A DNA stretch of 64,000 bases, taken from Echiichthys vipera. Lineage: Eukaryota > Chordata > Actinopteri > Perciformes > Trachinidae. Position 1 is the first letter of the stretch. Each line of letters starts with the position of its first letter. Made by a program: the position numbers and the translations under genes. This document shows, one piece after another, positions 1 through 9,586 of the stretch. The notes beneath the pieces are model-generated. The model saw only the letters and a program-made list of their open reading frames with translations, searched no databases and was not told the DNA's origin. The stretch is from the NCBI GenBank assembly GCA_963691815.1, contig OY829669.1, forward strand, positions 681,019-745,018. The letters run 5' to 3'.

Positions 1-2
1 TG

Positions 3-533
3 GACCCTGTAGAGGAGTATAAGCACCTGGGGGTGAACTTCAATAATGAGTTGAACTGGACTAGAAACACAGAGGCGTCTACAAAAAGGGCCAAAGTGGA
101 CTCTTCTTCCTGAGGAGGCTGAGGTCCTTTAACATCTGCCGGACGATGCTGAGGATGTTTCTGAGTCTGTTTCCAGTGTGATCGTCTTCACTGTGACACG
201 CTGGGGCAGTGGGCTGAAGGTCGCAGACACCAACAGACTGAACACACTGATCAGGAGGGCCGGTGATGTGGTGGGGGAGGAGCTGGACACCCTGAGGACC
301 GTGGCAGAGAGGAGGATGCTGTCCAGGCTCCGGTCTCTCCTGGACCAGGTCTCCCACCCTCTCTACGACACACTGGCCCAGCAGAGGAGCACCTTCAGCA
401 GGAGACTCCTCGCACCCAGATGCACCACAGGAACTCTTTCCTGCCTGTGGTCATTAAACTATACAACGCATCCCTGGGAGAGTCTGACACCTGCTCTCTG
501 TGATTCAGACTCAACCACAGACGATCTTTGATC
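3..533 (+). pseudogene. L2/CR1-type LINE, C-terminal remnant of RT protein
   Basis: This is the 3' part of a non-LTR retrotransposon reverse transcriptase. Reading starts in frame 3 with EYKHLGV, the usual post-thumb motif. It shifts frame near 104 (FFLRRLRSFNICRTML) and again before 178. It then reads WGSGLKVADTNRLN, VGEELDTLRTVAERRML, SHPLYDTLAQQRSTFSRRL and ends near the KLYNASL box at about 450-480. This run is typical of the C-terminal tail of fish L2/CR1-type LINEs. The RT core lies off the left edge. At least two frameshifts make it inactive. The order of motifs is seen directly; the clade name is from knowledge of the family. Confidence 0.8.
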
Positions 534-656
534 ACGTTTTCACTGCTGTAAATATTAAACTCTGTAAATTCAAATTTGAGCTTTTCTAATATGTGTTTAG
601 TCTGTTTAATGTTTGTTGTTTGAGTCGTGCAACAACAATAATGAATCAATCTGTTC
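534..656 (+). other. AT-rich spacer, probable LINE 3' untranslated tail
   Basis: This short AT-rich stretch follows the LINE C-terminus and precedes a repeat that recurs at 5404. It has no coding signal. It may be the 3' untranslated region of the upstream LINE, but I see no clear terminal repeat that would mark the element end. Confidence 0.35.
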
Positions 657-965
657 AGTGTGAACTAAACAGGGCTGGTGTGTGAAGTGCAGTCTGTGTA
701 AAGTTCTACATCCTGTGTCTTCTTCAAAATAAAACTCAACTCACTTTTAGCAGTTACACGCTCTTAATGTGAAGGTGCACTGCAGGAAGTGTTCTGTTTT
801 TATCTTTATCAGCAGCAGCTTAACACATCCTGAACCATGAGAACAGACTCATGTCTTGTCTCACCTCACCTGCTCCTTGTTTCAACACTTTTTCTTTTTT
901 AAATAAACTCTTGTATCCATGACAACAAGCCCTGTCCACACTTTCTTCCTACTCTGTCTCCTTCT
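657..965. repeat. 309-bp dispersed repeat, copy 1
   Basis: The same 309 bases recur at 5404-5712 in the same orientation with only a handful of substitutions. The copies start at matching bases and part after the shared CTGTCTCCTTCT. The unit holds AATAAA-like sites but no open frame. In both places it is followed by RTE-type LINE sequence, so it may be a 5' or flanking part of that composite. About 47 bp of its left end also appear, diverged, at 20271-20318 and 28666-28713. Confidence 0.8.
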
Positions 966-1703
966 TTGAACACTTTGAGGAACTCCTTAATCCGACTAAC
1001 ACGCCCTCTTTAGTAGAGGCAGAGCTGGAGGATGATGGGGATCATTGTTAATATCTCTGGTGGAAGTCACTGAGGAAGTCAAACACCTCCACAGAGGCAA
1101 AGCCCCAGGGGTCGATGAGATTCGTCCTGAAATGCTGAAAGCTTTGGGTTTGGAGGGGCTGTCTTGGTCGATGTGTCTCTTCAACATTGCGTGGAAGTCT
1201 GGGACAGTGCCAAGGGAGTGGCAGACCGGGGTGGTGGTTCCCCTGTTTAAAAAGGGGGACCAGAGGGTGTGAGCCAATTACAGGGGTATCACACTACTCA
1301 GCCTCCCTGGTAAAGTCGACGCCAAGGTGCTGGAAAGGAGGTTCGTCCTGTAGTCGAACCTCAGACTGAAGAGGAACAATGTGGATTCAGTCCTGGACGT
1401 GGAACATCGAACCAGCTCTTCACTCTCAAGGATCCTGGAGGGGGTCTGGGAGTGTGCCCATCCAGTCTACATGTGTTTGTGGATCTGGAGAAGGCAAATG
1501 ACCGGGTTCCTCGGGAAATACTGTGGGAGGTGCTGCGGGAGTCTGGGGTGAGGGGGTCACTTCTGCGGGCCGTCCAATCTCTGTACACCCAAAGCGAGAG
1601 CTGTGTCCGGATCCTTGGCAGTAAGTCGGATTCGTTCCCGGTGGGGGTCGGCCTCCGCCAGGGGTGCACTTTGTCACCAATCCTGTTTGTGATTAAGCAG
1701 TAA
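966..1703 (+). pseudogene. RTE-type LINE reverse transcriptase fragment
   Basis: This is RT palm sequence of a non-LTR element of the type very common in fish. It starts with a LNPTNTPSL-type linker near 990. It then reads GKAPGVDEIRPEMLKALGLE and VPREWQTGVVVPLFKKGDQRV (1045-1270), a stop, and YRGITLLSLPGKV. After frameshifts come HPVYMC, VFVDLEKANDRVPREILWEVL (from about 1470) and VGLRQGCTLSPILFV up to 1700. The YADD-equivalent box is lost because the copy ends there. The same RT segment recurs at 10363, 31767 and 34888. It is dead through stops and shifts. RTE is the best clade guess. Confidence 0.8.
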
Positions 1704-1715
1704 GATTACATTATT

Positions 1716-1751
1716 ATATGAATCCACCACTTACGAGTGGTGGATTCATAT
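1716..1751. repeat. Perfect hairpin, 16-bp arms and 4-nt loop
   Basis: The bases at 1716-1731 are exactly complementary to 1736-1751, with TACG between them. The arm is ATATGAATCCACCACT. It sits exactly at the junction between forward RTE sequence and inverted L2-type sequence. The paralogous junction near 10885 carries only one arm-like copy, GGTGGATTCA. This suggests a foldback or template-switch scar at the breakpoint. Confidence 0.9.
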
Positions 1752-2157
1752 TTTGCCTGATCAGGTGATCTAGTCCGGAGGTGTCAGCCGTGGTATCCCT
1801 TAGCCTGACGTACTGTGGCCTGTCAGTGAGGTAGTCTCTGACCCAGTCCACCAGATAGGGGTCCACTCCCATCCTGTTCAGTGTGTCCTGAAGTATAGGG
1901 GGCTGGATGATGTTAAAGGCACTGGAGAAGTCCAGGGAGAGAGTCCTCGCTGTGCTGCTTCCCTTATCCAGATGGGAGTGGACTCGGTGCAGCATGTAGA
2001 GGATGGCATCCTCCACACCAACATCTGGCTGGTACACAAACTGCAGACGGTCCTGGGCGTGTTGTTCCTGGGGTCTGAGGAGGCTGAGGAAGAGCCGCTC
2101 CAACGTCTTCATCAGGTGTGAAGTGAGTGTCACCGGTCGGACAGATTCAGACGCCAC
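1752..2157 (-). pseudogene. L2/CR1-type LINE RT fragment, inverted
   Basis: On the reverse strand this reads SVRPVTLTSHLMKTLERLFL, then LQFVYQPDVGVEDAILYMLH, LDFSSAFNIIQPPILQ and VRDYLTDRPQYVRL. These are the fingers and the first palm motif (Asp in LDFSSAF) of an L2/CR1-type LINE RT. The frame is open for about 135 codons. It begins abruptly and stops before the second catalytic motif. Near-identical inverted pieces are at 10895, 32397 and 35634, always just right of an RTE fragment. Confidence 0.8.
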
Positions 2158-2299
2158 AAAGATTCATTTTAAAGATGAAATTTGCTGATAAACTTGCAAC
2201 TGGGTGCAAATGTGAAGGCTGTTGAGTTTTTATCCTTTAAATGTTTGAGATGCACTGTAGGAATATTCACATTTTCCCTCCATTGTCGGCCAGAAACAC
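2158..2299. repeat. Linker shared by the RTE/L2 mosaics
   Basis: This non-coding stretch also appears complete at 32807-32964. It appears cut short at 11308-11375 and 36050-36080, and its right half is seen at 19351-19410. It joins the inverted L2 fragment to module M. It carries no recognisable promoter or coding signal. Confidence 0.6.
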
Positions 2300-2512
2300 A
2301 CAAACAAACACATGAGCACAGATGAAGTTTCCTCATCAACCCAACTTCAGGAACAGAGACTTGAACAGTCTATTTTCAAGAACCAGCTCAGGGGCAGTGC
2401 CTCTGTTTCAACACCAGAGGTCACCTGTGCACAGGAAACCCCTCTAGTCCACCACACCAACTCATCTGTTAAGTCTAGAGTTCATGTCACTGTTGTTGAT
2501 TTAAAACACTTC
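2300..2512. repeat. Module M, copy 1 (3' truncated)
   Basis: This is the first of ten copies of a ~250-300-bp sequence starting CACATGAGCACAGATGAAG. The other copies begin near 4768, 11376, 12957, 17775, 19411, 22903, 24957, 27813 and 32965. Here it is cut after ATTTAAAACACTTC and joins LINE RT sequence. An open frame of about 100 codons runs through most copies, but the differences between copies are overwhelmingly amino-acid changing, so I treat the module as non-coding. Confidence 0.85.
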
Positions 2513-3053
2513 ACTTTCAAAGCATCTTCAAGTCCCCTCCCACCTTGCCAGGGCCCTGTTTATCGATTTAACTTCTGCTTTTAACAGCATCCAGATTCAC
2601 ACCCTGCTGCAGAGCGGTATTGTTATCGGAGTAAATGGCTCCATTATCCACCTTGTTAGGGACTTCCTCTCTGACCGCCCTCAACAGGTTCTGATTAATA
2701 ACACTCGGTCCGACATCATTGTGCTTAATACTGGTGCTCCGCAGGGGACTATTTTATCCCCATTACTTTTCTCTACATACACAAACAAATTCCAATTAGA
2801 TCTGGAAAACTTTAGTTTGTTTAAGTATGCGGATGATACGGCCCTGGTCGCCTTATTGAAGAAGGGGGACATAGTTGGAGAGGAAGTCTACAGAGCACAT
2901 GTGTCAGCTCTCCAGAAGTGGTGCGATGAAAGCTTCTTAGAGATCAACAGAACAAAAACACAGGAACTTGTTCTTTATGAAATGGACCCTGTGCAGCCCC
3001 TTATAACTAAGGGATTAACTGTAGAGGTAGTTCTCAAGGTCAAATATCTTGGT
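2513..3053 (+). pseudogene. L2/CR1-type LINE RT, block (a), left half
   Basis: This reads SHLARAL, LTSAFNS, IHLVRDFLSDRPQQVLINN, LNTGAPQGTILSPLLFS, then KYADDTALVALLKKGD with an intact catalytic YADD, and WCDESFLEINRTKTQELVLY. It is an L2/CR1-type RT palm and thumb. An early frameshift sits near 2600. At 3053 it is interrupted by another LINE and resumes at 4217. The uninterrupted version at 12385 proves this. Equivalent blocks lie at 11865 and 23393. Confidence 0.85.
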
Positions 3054-4216
3054 ACAGATTCATAAAACACAGGACGTGATGTTGAGACTCTCCATTGTGA
3101 CAATAGATGCGGTGCACTCACATGAGATTTGCAGTGATGTTGAGAGTGGCATGGGAGATCTGTTCCTGAGGATGGGGTTAGATGTAAAATTTCAGGACAC
3201 ATCCTCAGTAGTGTTCCTTTGAATCAACGGGTGTTTTGGCCTTTAAACACTATACACCCTCATCACAGGTGGCCAGCTACAGGGTGATCAAGCTTGTGTC
3301 CCATGCCCAATCATTAGGAGTAGCCTAGCTGTAAAATGGCTAATATCACAAGCGACTATGCAAGGCAGGGGCGTCCTCTTCCCTGAGCCAAGCCTACAGC
3401 TGACCGCATACCTCATGGACCCTCCTCAGGTTGGAGGGTTGGGATTCGGGCTCTCAGGTCAGGAGGGGGGGGAGGGTCATGTTCTTAGGGCCCAGCAAGG
3501 GTCCTTCCGTTTAATCCATAGCCCCTTCGTGCCCCTTTCAGCTGCTTCAGAAACTGATCTGATGGTCTGCCGCAGAGCCTGTCCCTAGATTCCAAGTTCC
3601 TTCAGCAGCCTGATGGTGGAAGAGGCCACGAATCCTCTACATCCGACTTCAACCGGACACACTTTTGCATTCTAGCCATGTTGAATTGCGTCTGCTGCTA
3701 GCTCCGTGTATCGCAGCTTTTTTCGCTTATAGGCCTCCACAACAGAGTTCTTCCACGGGACTGTGAGTTCTTCGATGAACACAGATCTTCGTGAAGGAGA
3801 CCAGAGTACCATGTCTGGCCTAAGGTTGGTGGTCGCGATCTCAGATGGAAAATGAGCTGCTGGCCAACATCAACAAGCATTTTCCAGTCCCAGGCCATGG
3901 CCAGGTGTCCAGTTTCTGGCTTCGTAGCGGTATGCTTGGGCTTTTCCTGTCCCTCCCAGATGAATGTTGTTGTTTTCATGGGGTTGTTTGGTCTTGGGGT
4001 TAAGGAGTTGGTTGCATTCCTCTTGATCTCAGTTGCTGCAGCCAGGCTCTTGAGGACTTGTTGTGCCTCCGGGTGTAGTGGCCTTGTGTGAGGCTGGTCT
4101 TGCAACCTGTCAAGATATGCCTGAGAGACGCTGGAGCTGGGCAAAGAGGGCAGGTTGGATCCTCGCCATACCACTGATATAGGTTCTTTGGTGATGGAAG
4201 CGCATCATATACATAA
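3054..4216 (-). mobile_element. Nested LINE with restriction-like endonuclease, 5' truncated
   Basis: This 1.16-kb piece interrupts the L2-type RT of block (a). The host sequence CAAATATCTTGGT ends at 3053 and ATTGATTGCAAC resumes at 4217, while the paralogue at 12385 is continuous apart from about six bases. The insert lies on the reverse strand. Its coding part ends near 3480 and 3054-3480 would be its 3' untranslated tail. The length and missing RT show 5' truncation, the usual fate of LINE insertions. No clear target duplication is visible. Confidence 0.8.
3480..4216 (-). pseudogene. C-terminal CCHC and restriction-like endonuclease domain of a LINE
   Basis: On the reverse strand the start reads YDALPSPKNLYQWYGEDP, then CPLCPAPASLRHILTGC, a C-x2-C-x7-H-x4-C cluster (Cys, Cys, His, Cys) as found before the nuclease of R2/R4/NeSL-type LINEs. 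After a frameshift comes LRPDMVLWSPSRRSV and then EELTVPW. That gives the PD...E-type catalytic core, with the D of RPD and the E of ELTVPW present. KRKKLRYTELAADA, PVEVGCRGFVA and a tail with two stops follow. The nuclease in these elements nicks target DNA for target-primed reverse transcription. This copy has no RT and at least two breaks. Confidence 0.75.
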
Positions 4217-4767
4217 ATTGATTGCAACCTAAATTTCAGTGAAAACACTGACTATATTTTTAAAACTTGTACCAACGTCTCCACCTGCTACGCCAGCTCG
4301 ACTCCTTTAGAGTGAGCGAGGTTATTATGGAAACAGTTCATAAGAACCTGATAGAGAGCGTTTTAACCTTTAACATGGCGATGTGGTACGGTGATCTAAA
4401 CATCAAAGGAAGAAGCTGCAGAGAAGAGGAAACGTAGCCTCAGAAATCACAGGGATGAGACAGAAACAGTTAAGTTGTACGTACGAGGAAGTGCAAACGC
4501 TCCCTCTCATCCACTCAACGGGGAGTTTGAACTTCTTCCCTCTGGTAGACGACACAAGGTACCAAGGGCACATCCTAATGCCATTGGAGCAGTGAACACC
4601 GTGTCCCGTTGATGCGTTTTTATCGTTGTTGCCACGGCTGTCCTGCTCTTTACCCTGAGGATGTTTGCGTGTAAGTGTTGCTGTTATTGTCGTCCTGTTT
4701 GTTGCTTTCATGAGACCAAAGACAAATTTCCACATTGTGGAAAATAAATGAAACCAAACCAAAACAA
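4217..4767 (+). pseudogene. L2/CR1-type LINE C-terminus and 3' tail, block (a), right half
   Basis: This continues the RT interrupted at 3053. After a stop near 4314 and frameshifts, the C-terminal box is visible as LNGEFELLPSGRRHKVPRA (about 4520-4570), typical of the end of L2-type proteins. The non-coding tail includes TGTTGCTGTTATTG and CACATTGTGGAAAATAAATG, and closes with AACCAAACC-type repeats at about 4748-4767. The same tail ends blocks (b) near 12955 and (c) near 24955, so it is the true 3' end of this LINE family. Confidence 0.75.
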
Positions 4768-5028
4768 ACACATGAGCACAGATTAAGTTTCCTCATCAAC
4801 CCAACTTCAGGAACAGAGACTTGAACAGTCTATTTTCAAGAACCAGCTCAGGGGCAGTGCCTCTGTTTCAACACCAGAGGTCACCTGTGCACAGGAAACC
4901 CCTCTAGTCCACCACACCAACTCATCTGTTAAGTCTAGAGTTCATGTCACTGTTGTTGATTTAAAACACTTCCTTGTTTCAAGGTCAGTCACACGTCACT
5001 TGAAGAAGCAGGTTGAGATGGCAGGTCC
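4768..5028. repeat. Module M, copy 2
   Basis: This module copy lies directly after the AACCAAAAC tail of the LINE above. It runs into an inverted LINE C-terminus at the base after GGCAGGTCCTTGTG, the same junction as at 11560 and 23090. The frame seen in other copies carries a stop here near 4785 (GATTAA instead of GATGAA), as it also does in the copy at 27813. Confidence 0.8.
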
Positions 5029-5300
5029 TTGTGGACATGGCCGGGGGATTATGTGGAGATCAGGGAGACGGCCTGGGGGAAGAACCTGTTTCTGTGTCTG
5101 GTGGTCTTGGCGTACAGAGCTCTGTGACGCCCCCCAGAGGGAAGAAGTTCAGACAGTGTGTGTGCAGGTGTGAGGGGTCTGCAGTGATCCTTCCTGCCCC
5201 TTTCTTCACTCTGGACTGGTTTAGGTCCTGAATGGAGGGAAGGTCGACCTGATTGTCCGTTGCAGTCTGTTCCTGTTTGGTGGCCGATCCAAACCAACAG
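5029..5300 (-). pseudogene. Inverted C-terminus of an L2/CR1-type LINE
   Basis: The reverse strand reads NNCWFGSATKQ, LPSIQDLNQSRVKKGAGRI, DPSHLHTHCLNFFPLGG and a damaged NSFFPQAV-type end (FFPQAVS in another frame). This is the standard C-terminal region after the RT thumb in L2/CR1-type LINEs. The copy lacks the ERLIRA segment that is present in the paralogues at 11595 and 23123 (a 23-bp gap near 5251). The segment 5301-5403 to its right shows nothing I can identify. Confidence 0.7.
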
Positions 5301-5403
5301 TTATTGATGTGCACAGACAGACTGGAGGAGGATGGAGGAGTGAAAGATGGGGAGCAGCTCCTGAGGCAGGTTGAACTTCTTCAGCTGACAAAACAACACG
5401 GTT

Positions 5404-5712
5404 AGTGTGAACTAAACAGGGCTGGTGTGTGAAGTGCAGTCTGTGTAAAGTTCTACATCCTGTGTCTTCTTCAAAATAAAAGTCAACTCACTTTCAGCAG
5501 TTACAAGCTCTTATTGTGAAGGTGCACTGCAGGAAGTGTTCTGTTGTTATCTTTATCAGCAGCAGCTTAACACATCCTGAACCATGAGAACAGACTCATG
5601 TCTTGTCTCACCTCACCTGCTCCTTGTTTCAACACTTTTTCTTTTTTAAATAAACTCTTGTATCCATGACAACAAGCCCTGTCCACACTTCCTTCCTACT
5701 CTGTCTCCTTCT
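5404..5712. repeat. 309-bp dispersed repeat, copy 2
   Basis: This matches 657-965 base for base apart from scattered substitutions. Its left neighbour differs from copy 1, so the repeat boundaries can be read from the pair. It is non-coding. Confidence 0.8.
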
Positions 5713-6091
5713 GTCTCTCACGCTCACACAAACTTTTTTACGGGTCGTGAAAGCAACTTAAAAGAACATCACACCACCACAGCTTCAGCAATGGAAGCTT
5801 TGAACATTGCCCACTCCGGTTCGATGCCCCCAACCTCCACAGGGACGCCAGAAAAGCTCCGCCGGAGGTGTGAGTTGAAGATTTGGTGCATATGAACAAA
5901 AAACAGTCAGTTTCCAGTCAGACAGCATCCTCCTCTCTGCCACGGTCCTCAGGGTGTCCAGCTCCTCCCCCACAGTGGAGCATCTAGCAGACACTAGTGA
6001 CCTCAACTGAAGGAAGGAGCACTTTGAGGAACTCCTTAATCCGACTAACACGCCCTCTTTAGTAGAGGCAGAGCTGGAGGATGATGGGGAT
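5713..6091 (+). repeat. Scrambled 5' RTE fragment with a ~50-bp L2 piece
   Basis: The stretch near 5815-5880 reads, in shifting frames, PNLHRDARKAPPEV, a segment seen upstream of the RT domain in fish RTE-type LINEs. Bases 5926-5978 are the reverse complement of the L2 C-terminal box VGEELDTLRTVAERRML at 270-322. Bases 6021-6091 match 968-1040 (the NPTNTPSL linker). RTE sequence then stops where the gypsy LTR begins at 6092 and resumes at 10363, with about 330 bp of RTE missing. Confidence 0.6.
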
Positions 6092-6293
6092 TGCGGTAAC
6101 CCGAGGGTAATATTGCACGCACACTTTCAGTGTAGTTCTGTGTATTTTACTGAAACTTTGTTGTAGCCAGCCAACCATGTGTACAAGTGGGGAGCAACCA
6201 CAATAACCGTCCCACAGGGTACAAAAACCCGACACAAAGGTTCCCGGGTGCAAACCTCTAATAAAGTACTGACACACCGTTAAGGCTAAAACA
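6092..6293 (-). repeat. 3' LTR of the Ty3/gypsy element
   Basis: On the reverse strand this starts TGTTTTAGCC directly after the polypurine tract and ends ...TTACCGCA, giving TG...CA ends and 202 bp. There is no second copy in the window for comparison, so the left edge is set by the TG/CA rule and by the end of RTE homology at 6091. Confidence 0.65.
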
Positions 6294-6309
6294 CTTCTCC
6301 CCCTTTATT
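6294..6309 (-). promoter_or_regulatory. Polypurine tract of the Ty3/gypsy element
   Basis: The reverse strand reads AATAAAGGGGGAGAAG immediately before the LTR. This purine run is where plus-strand DNA synthesis is primed in LTR elements. Its place between the pol end and the TG of the LTR supports the LTR boundary. Confidence 0.7.
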
Positions 6310-6644
6310 GAGAACATATAAGGTACAAATGGAAAACCACATACTTTGACTTACAGTTCACAGTAAAGGCTACTTTTTAAACAATTAACTAAAACTTAGT
6401 CAGTCATTTAGCTGCCTCTTTATAATTCAACAGAACAGAATATTGCACAATGACAAACTGATGCTCACATACAATGACAACAACATTGTCTTCTGTATTG
6501 CACAGCATTTCTTTCCAACAGTTCAGTCTATCGGGAGGCTTATGCTGCCTCTTTGATTTTGTGTCCACAGGTTCTGGAGCAGCCCATGCTTCCCGAGCAG
6601 AGTTTGAGACAGGAGCAGGTGGGGGAGTTTGCACTAACAGTCCA
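6310..6644 (-). other. 3' end of pol and untranslated region of the Ty3/gypsy element
   Basis: Near 6540 the reverse strand reads KSKRQHKPPDRLN, similar to the basic RRPPxRL end of fish gypsy pol proteins. It continues to a stop at 6404. The remaining bases up to the polypurine tract are AT-rich with no signal I can name. Confidence 0.5.
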
Positions 6645-7914
6645 TCAGATGAAATAGACATCAGTGTGCTCAGGTGATGCAGGCTCCACCCCACAGTCCA
6701 TAGAGCTGCTCACACTGTCCTTGTGTGAAACACTCTGTGAAACCTCCCCACCCTTATCGAGGCAGAGCCGCACGTGATCCTGGTGGCGGCGAACTTGCCT
6801 GCTATCCTTTAAATCCACCACAAAAGACACTGGACCTATCCGTTGTTGAATAACCCCTGGTAACCAGGGCGGGCCCCTGTCTTAAAGAGCCGTTCTTTGG
6901 CATGTTGGTCTCGCCTCACCCTCTGCTCCTCCTGTGATCGAGCCACTCTTGCTGCCACGTCTGCTCGGAGGAGATCCAGATGAGATTTAGGTTTTCTCCT
7001 CAGTCACATGTCTGCTGGCAGCAAACCCGTTGTTGTGTGAGGGGTAAGCCGATACTGGAACAGGAAACGTGCAAGCTTAGCTTCCAGTGAGTGCCCTGAC
7101 ATTTTTCTCAGACCCTCTTTCAGAGTCTCCACCGCACGTTCTGCTAAGCCGTTGGAGGCTGGGTGATAAGGTGCAGTGAGGATGTGACGTATACCGTTTC
7201 TCTCCATGAACTCCTTGAAAGCCTCACTAGTGAAAGTGGCCCGTTGTCAGTTACAACAGCATCTGGCAGTCCATGTATAGCAAACACGCTTCTGAGCCTG
7301 TCAGTGGTGACTGGAGCTGTGATGTTTGTCATGATATGTACATCCATCCACTTTGAATGTGAGTCCACCAGCACTAGGAACATACGACCCATAAATGGAC
7401 CAGCAAAATCCAAGTGGAGCCTTGACCACGGGCGGCTTGGCCACTCCCATGGGTGGAGGGGAGCAGGTGCTGGCATCTTTTGATTACTTTGACACTGTGA
7501 ACATGCTTTTACCTTTTCCTCTAAGGCGCAGTCCATCCCAGGCCACCACACAAATGACCTGGCGAGACTTTTCATCCGGGAGACTCCGGGGTGGGCCTCA
7601 TGCAGTTCGTCCACGATCTGGGCTCGTCCTTGGGGTGGAACCACCACCCTGGATCCCCAGAGGATACATCCATCAAGAACACTCAGCTCCTGCTGTCGCT
7701 TCACATAAGGTTTGAGCTCCTCCTGCTCAACCATTGCCGGCCAGCCCTGCATCAGCATTCTCTTCACCTGCGACAACACCGGGTCTCTTTCCGTCCACAG
7801 TTTGATTTGTTTTGCCGTCACAGGAGAGTTAGACACTTTCTGGAGGTGGGCTCGTTTGGCTTGGTGTCTCTGGGAGAGGAAGACGGCTGAAAGCATCAGC
7901 ATTTGCATTGTCAC
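6645..7914 (-). pseudogene. pol: Ty3/gypsy integrase region
   Basis: The zinc-binding N-domain is visible as HEAHPGVSRMKSLARSFVWW and CSQCQ (H-x3-H...C-x2-C). The catalytic core has its first Asp in LHLDFAGPF and second in VVTDNGP. A frameshift near 7200 follows, and the Glu-bearing segment HPASNGLAERAVETLKEGL continues in another frame at 7004-7207. The C-terminal SFVVDLKDSRQVRRHQDHVR stretch is at about 6760-6830. All three D,D,E residues are still readable but in different frames, and stops lie between them. Integrase would insert the element cDNA into the genome; this copy cannot. Confidence 0.85.
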
Positions 7915-8485
7915 TGCCTGCTTTGTAGACTATGTGATACTGGTACACTGACAAAGTTAATGCCCAGCGTTGCACTCTTGCTGCAGCCATGGGTGGAAGG
8001 CCTTTTGATTCACTGAACAGACCTAGTAGGGGCTTATGGTCCGTAAAGATAGTGAAAGGGCGTCCGCACAGGTACTGATGGAAACGTTTTACAGCAAAAA
8101 CTACAGCTAGCCCTCTCTTCTCTAACTGCGAATACCCTTTTTCTGCTGCTGTGAGAGTGCGTGACACATACCCAACAGGCTGTTCATCTCCATCCTTCAT
8201 GCAGTGCAACAGAACAGCTCCCACGCCATAAGGGGATGCGTCACAGGATAAGATGACTTCTTTGTCTGGATCAAAATGCACAAGTAGTGGTGCAGAGTGT
8301 AACAGTTTTTTAACCTGCTCAAACGCTTTCTCTTGAGCCTGCTGCCACGTCCATGAGCTGTCTTTGTGCAGCAGCTGGTAGAGAGGGGCGAGCACCGTGG
8401 AGCGCTCGGGTAGGAACTTCCCGTAATAGTTCACTAAGCCCAAGAATGACCTGAGCTCTGCTACATTCTTTGGACTTGGAACCAC
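7829..8485 (-). pseudogene. pol: Ty3/gypsy RT thumb and RNase H region
   Basis: This is an open stretch of about 210 codons. It begins with ELRSFLGLVNYYGKFLP (RT connection), then the RNase H-like domain: SCDASPYGVGAVL with the first Asp, LEKRGLAVVFAVKRFHQYL holding the conserved Glu, and FTDHKPLLGLF with the next Asp. It closes with HIVYKAGSDNANADAFSRLP, the usual tether before integrase. The frame shifts relative to the RT core near 8470. Confidence 0.85.
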
Positions 8486-9586
8486 TCAATCTCTTCCACT
8501 GGAGATATGCCCTGAGCCGAAATCTGGCGGCCCAGGTAGGTTACACTCGGAGCTTGCAACACACACTTACTGCGCTTCAAACGCAGCCCGGCGTCTGCCA
8601 GTCTTTTTAACACCTGGTCCAGATTTTTAAGATGCTCCTCTTCTGTTTTACCTGTGACCAAAATGTCATCTAAATTGACTGCCACATGTGGGATATTCTG
8701 CAGCAGGTTGTCTATAGTGCGTTGGAAGGTAGCTGGACTGGATGCGGCGCCGAACACCAGGCGGTTGTACTTAAACAGTCCCTTGTGGGCGTTGATGGTC
8801 ACATATTGTTTAGAATCCTCATCCAGTAACAGCTGCTGGTTTGCATGACTCATGTCCAGCTTTGTAAATGTTTGTCCACCTGCCAGTGTGGCAAACAGGT
8901 CCTCCACGCGAGGCAAAGGATAGGTGTCCAGTTGTGAGGCTTGGTTTATTGTTAGTTAGTAATCACCACATATGCGTACCCCACCATCACCTTTCAGCAC
9001 TGGCACAGTCGGAGCTGCCCAGTCTGAGAACTCAATAGGCTCGATGACACCCATCTGCTGCGGCCTGGTCCAGCTCAGCCTCTACTTTAGCCTTCATGGC
9101 GTATGGGACTGTGCGCGGTTTGAAAAACCGTGGTGGCGCTTTGGGGTCCACACACAGCTTCACTGTAGTGCCACGTAGGGCGCCAAGTTCATCTTTAAAA
9201 ACATCTGCATATTTTTCTAGGATTTCCATCACTGCCACGTACCTGATTTCTCTCCAATTCAGGCGGATTTTCTGTAGGAGGTCACGTCCCAGCAAACTTG
9301 GTCCAGCCCCTTTAACCACGAGCAGTCTCACTGTAGCCTCCTGGCCTTGATACACCTCCACCTCTATAGCCCCGAGAAGTGGAATGCACTCACCCGTATA
9401 TTGTCTCAGTCTGATATCAGTCTTTTTAAGCACAGGTGCCTCTCCAGAGCACCACAAACTGCAGTAGGTTGCTTGACTTATCACTGAAGCTGAGGCGCCT
9501 GTGTCCACCTCCATTTTCAGGTCTTTTCTATTCACCTGCATTGTTTCATAGATGGACTCCGCCCTCGGCTCATTGAGGTTGAACAC
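8461..9586 (-). pseudogene. pol: Ty3/gypsy protease and reverse transcriptase core
   Basis: The protease active site VDTGASASVI and the later LLGRDLL flap region are intact at 9280-9510. RT begins EILEKYADVFKDELG, then shifts frame near 9045, and a stop replaces the codon after CGDY near 8958. The palm reads FTKLDMSHANQQLLLDEDS (first Asp) and VAVNLDDILVTG. The usual Tyr before LDD is Asn here, because TAT-type became AAT. This change, the stop and the frameshift all argue that RT activity has been lost. Confidence 0.85.
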
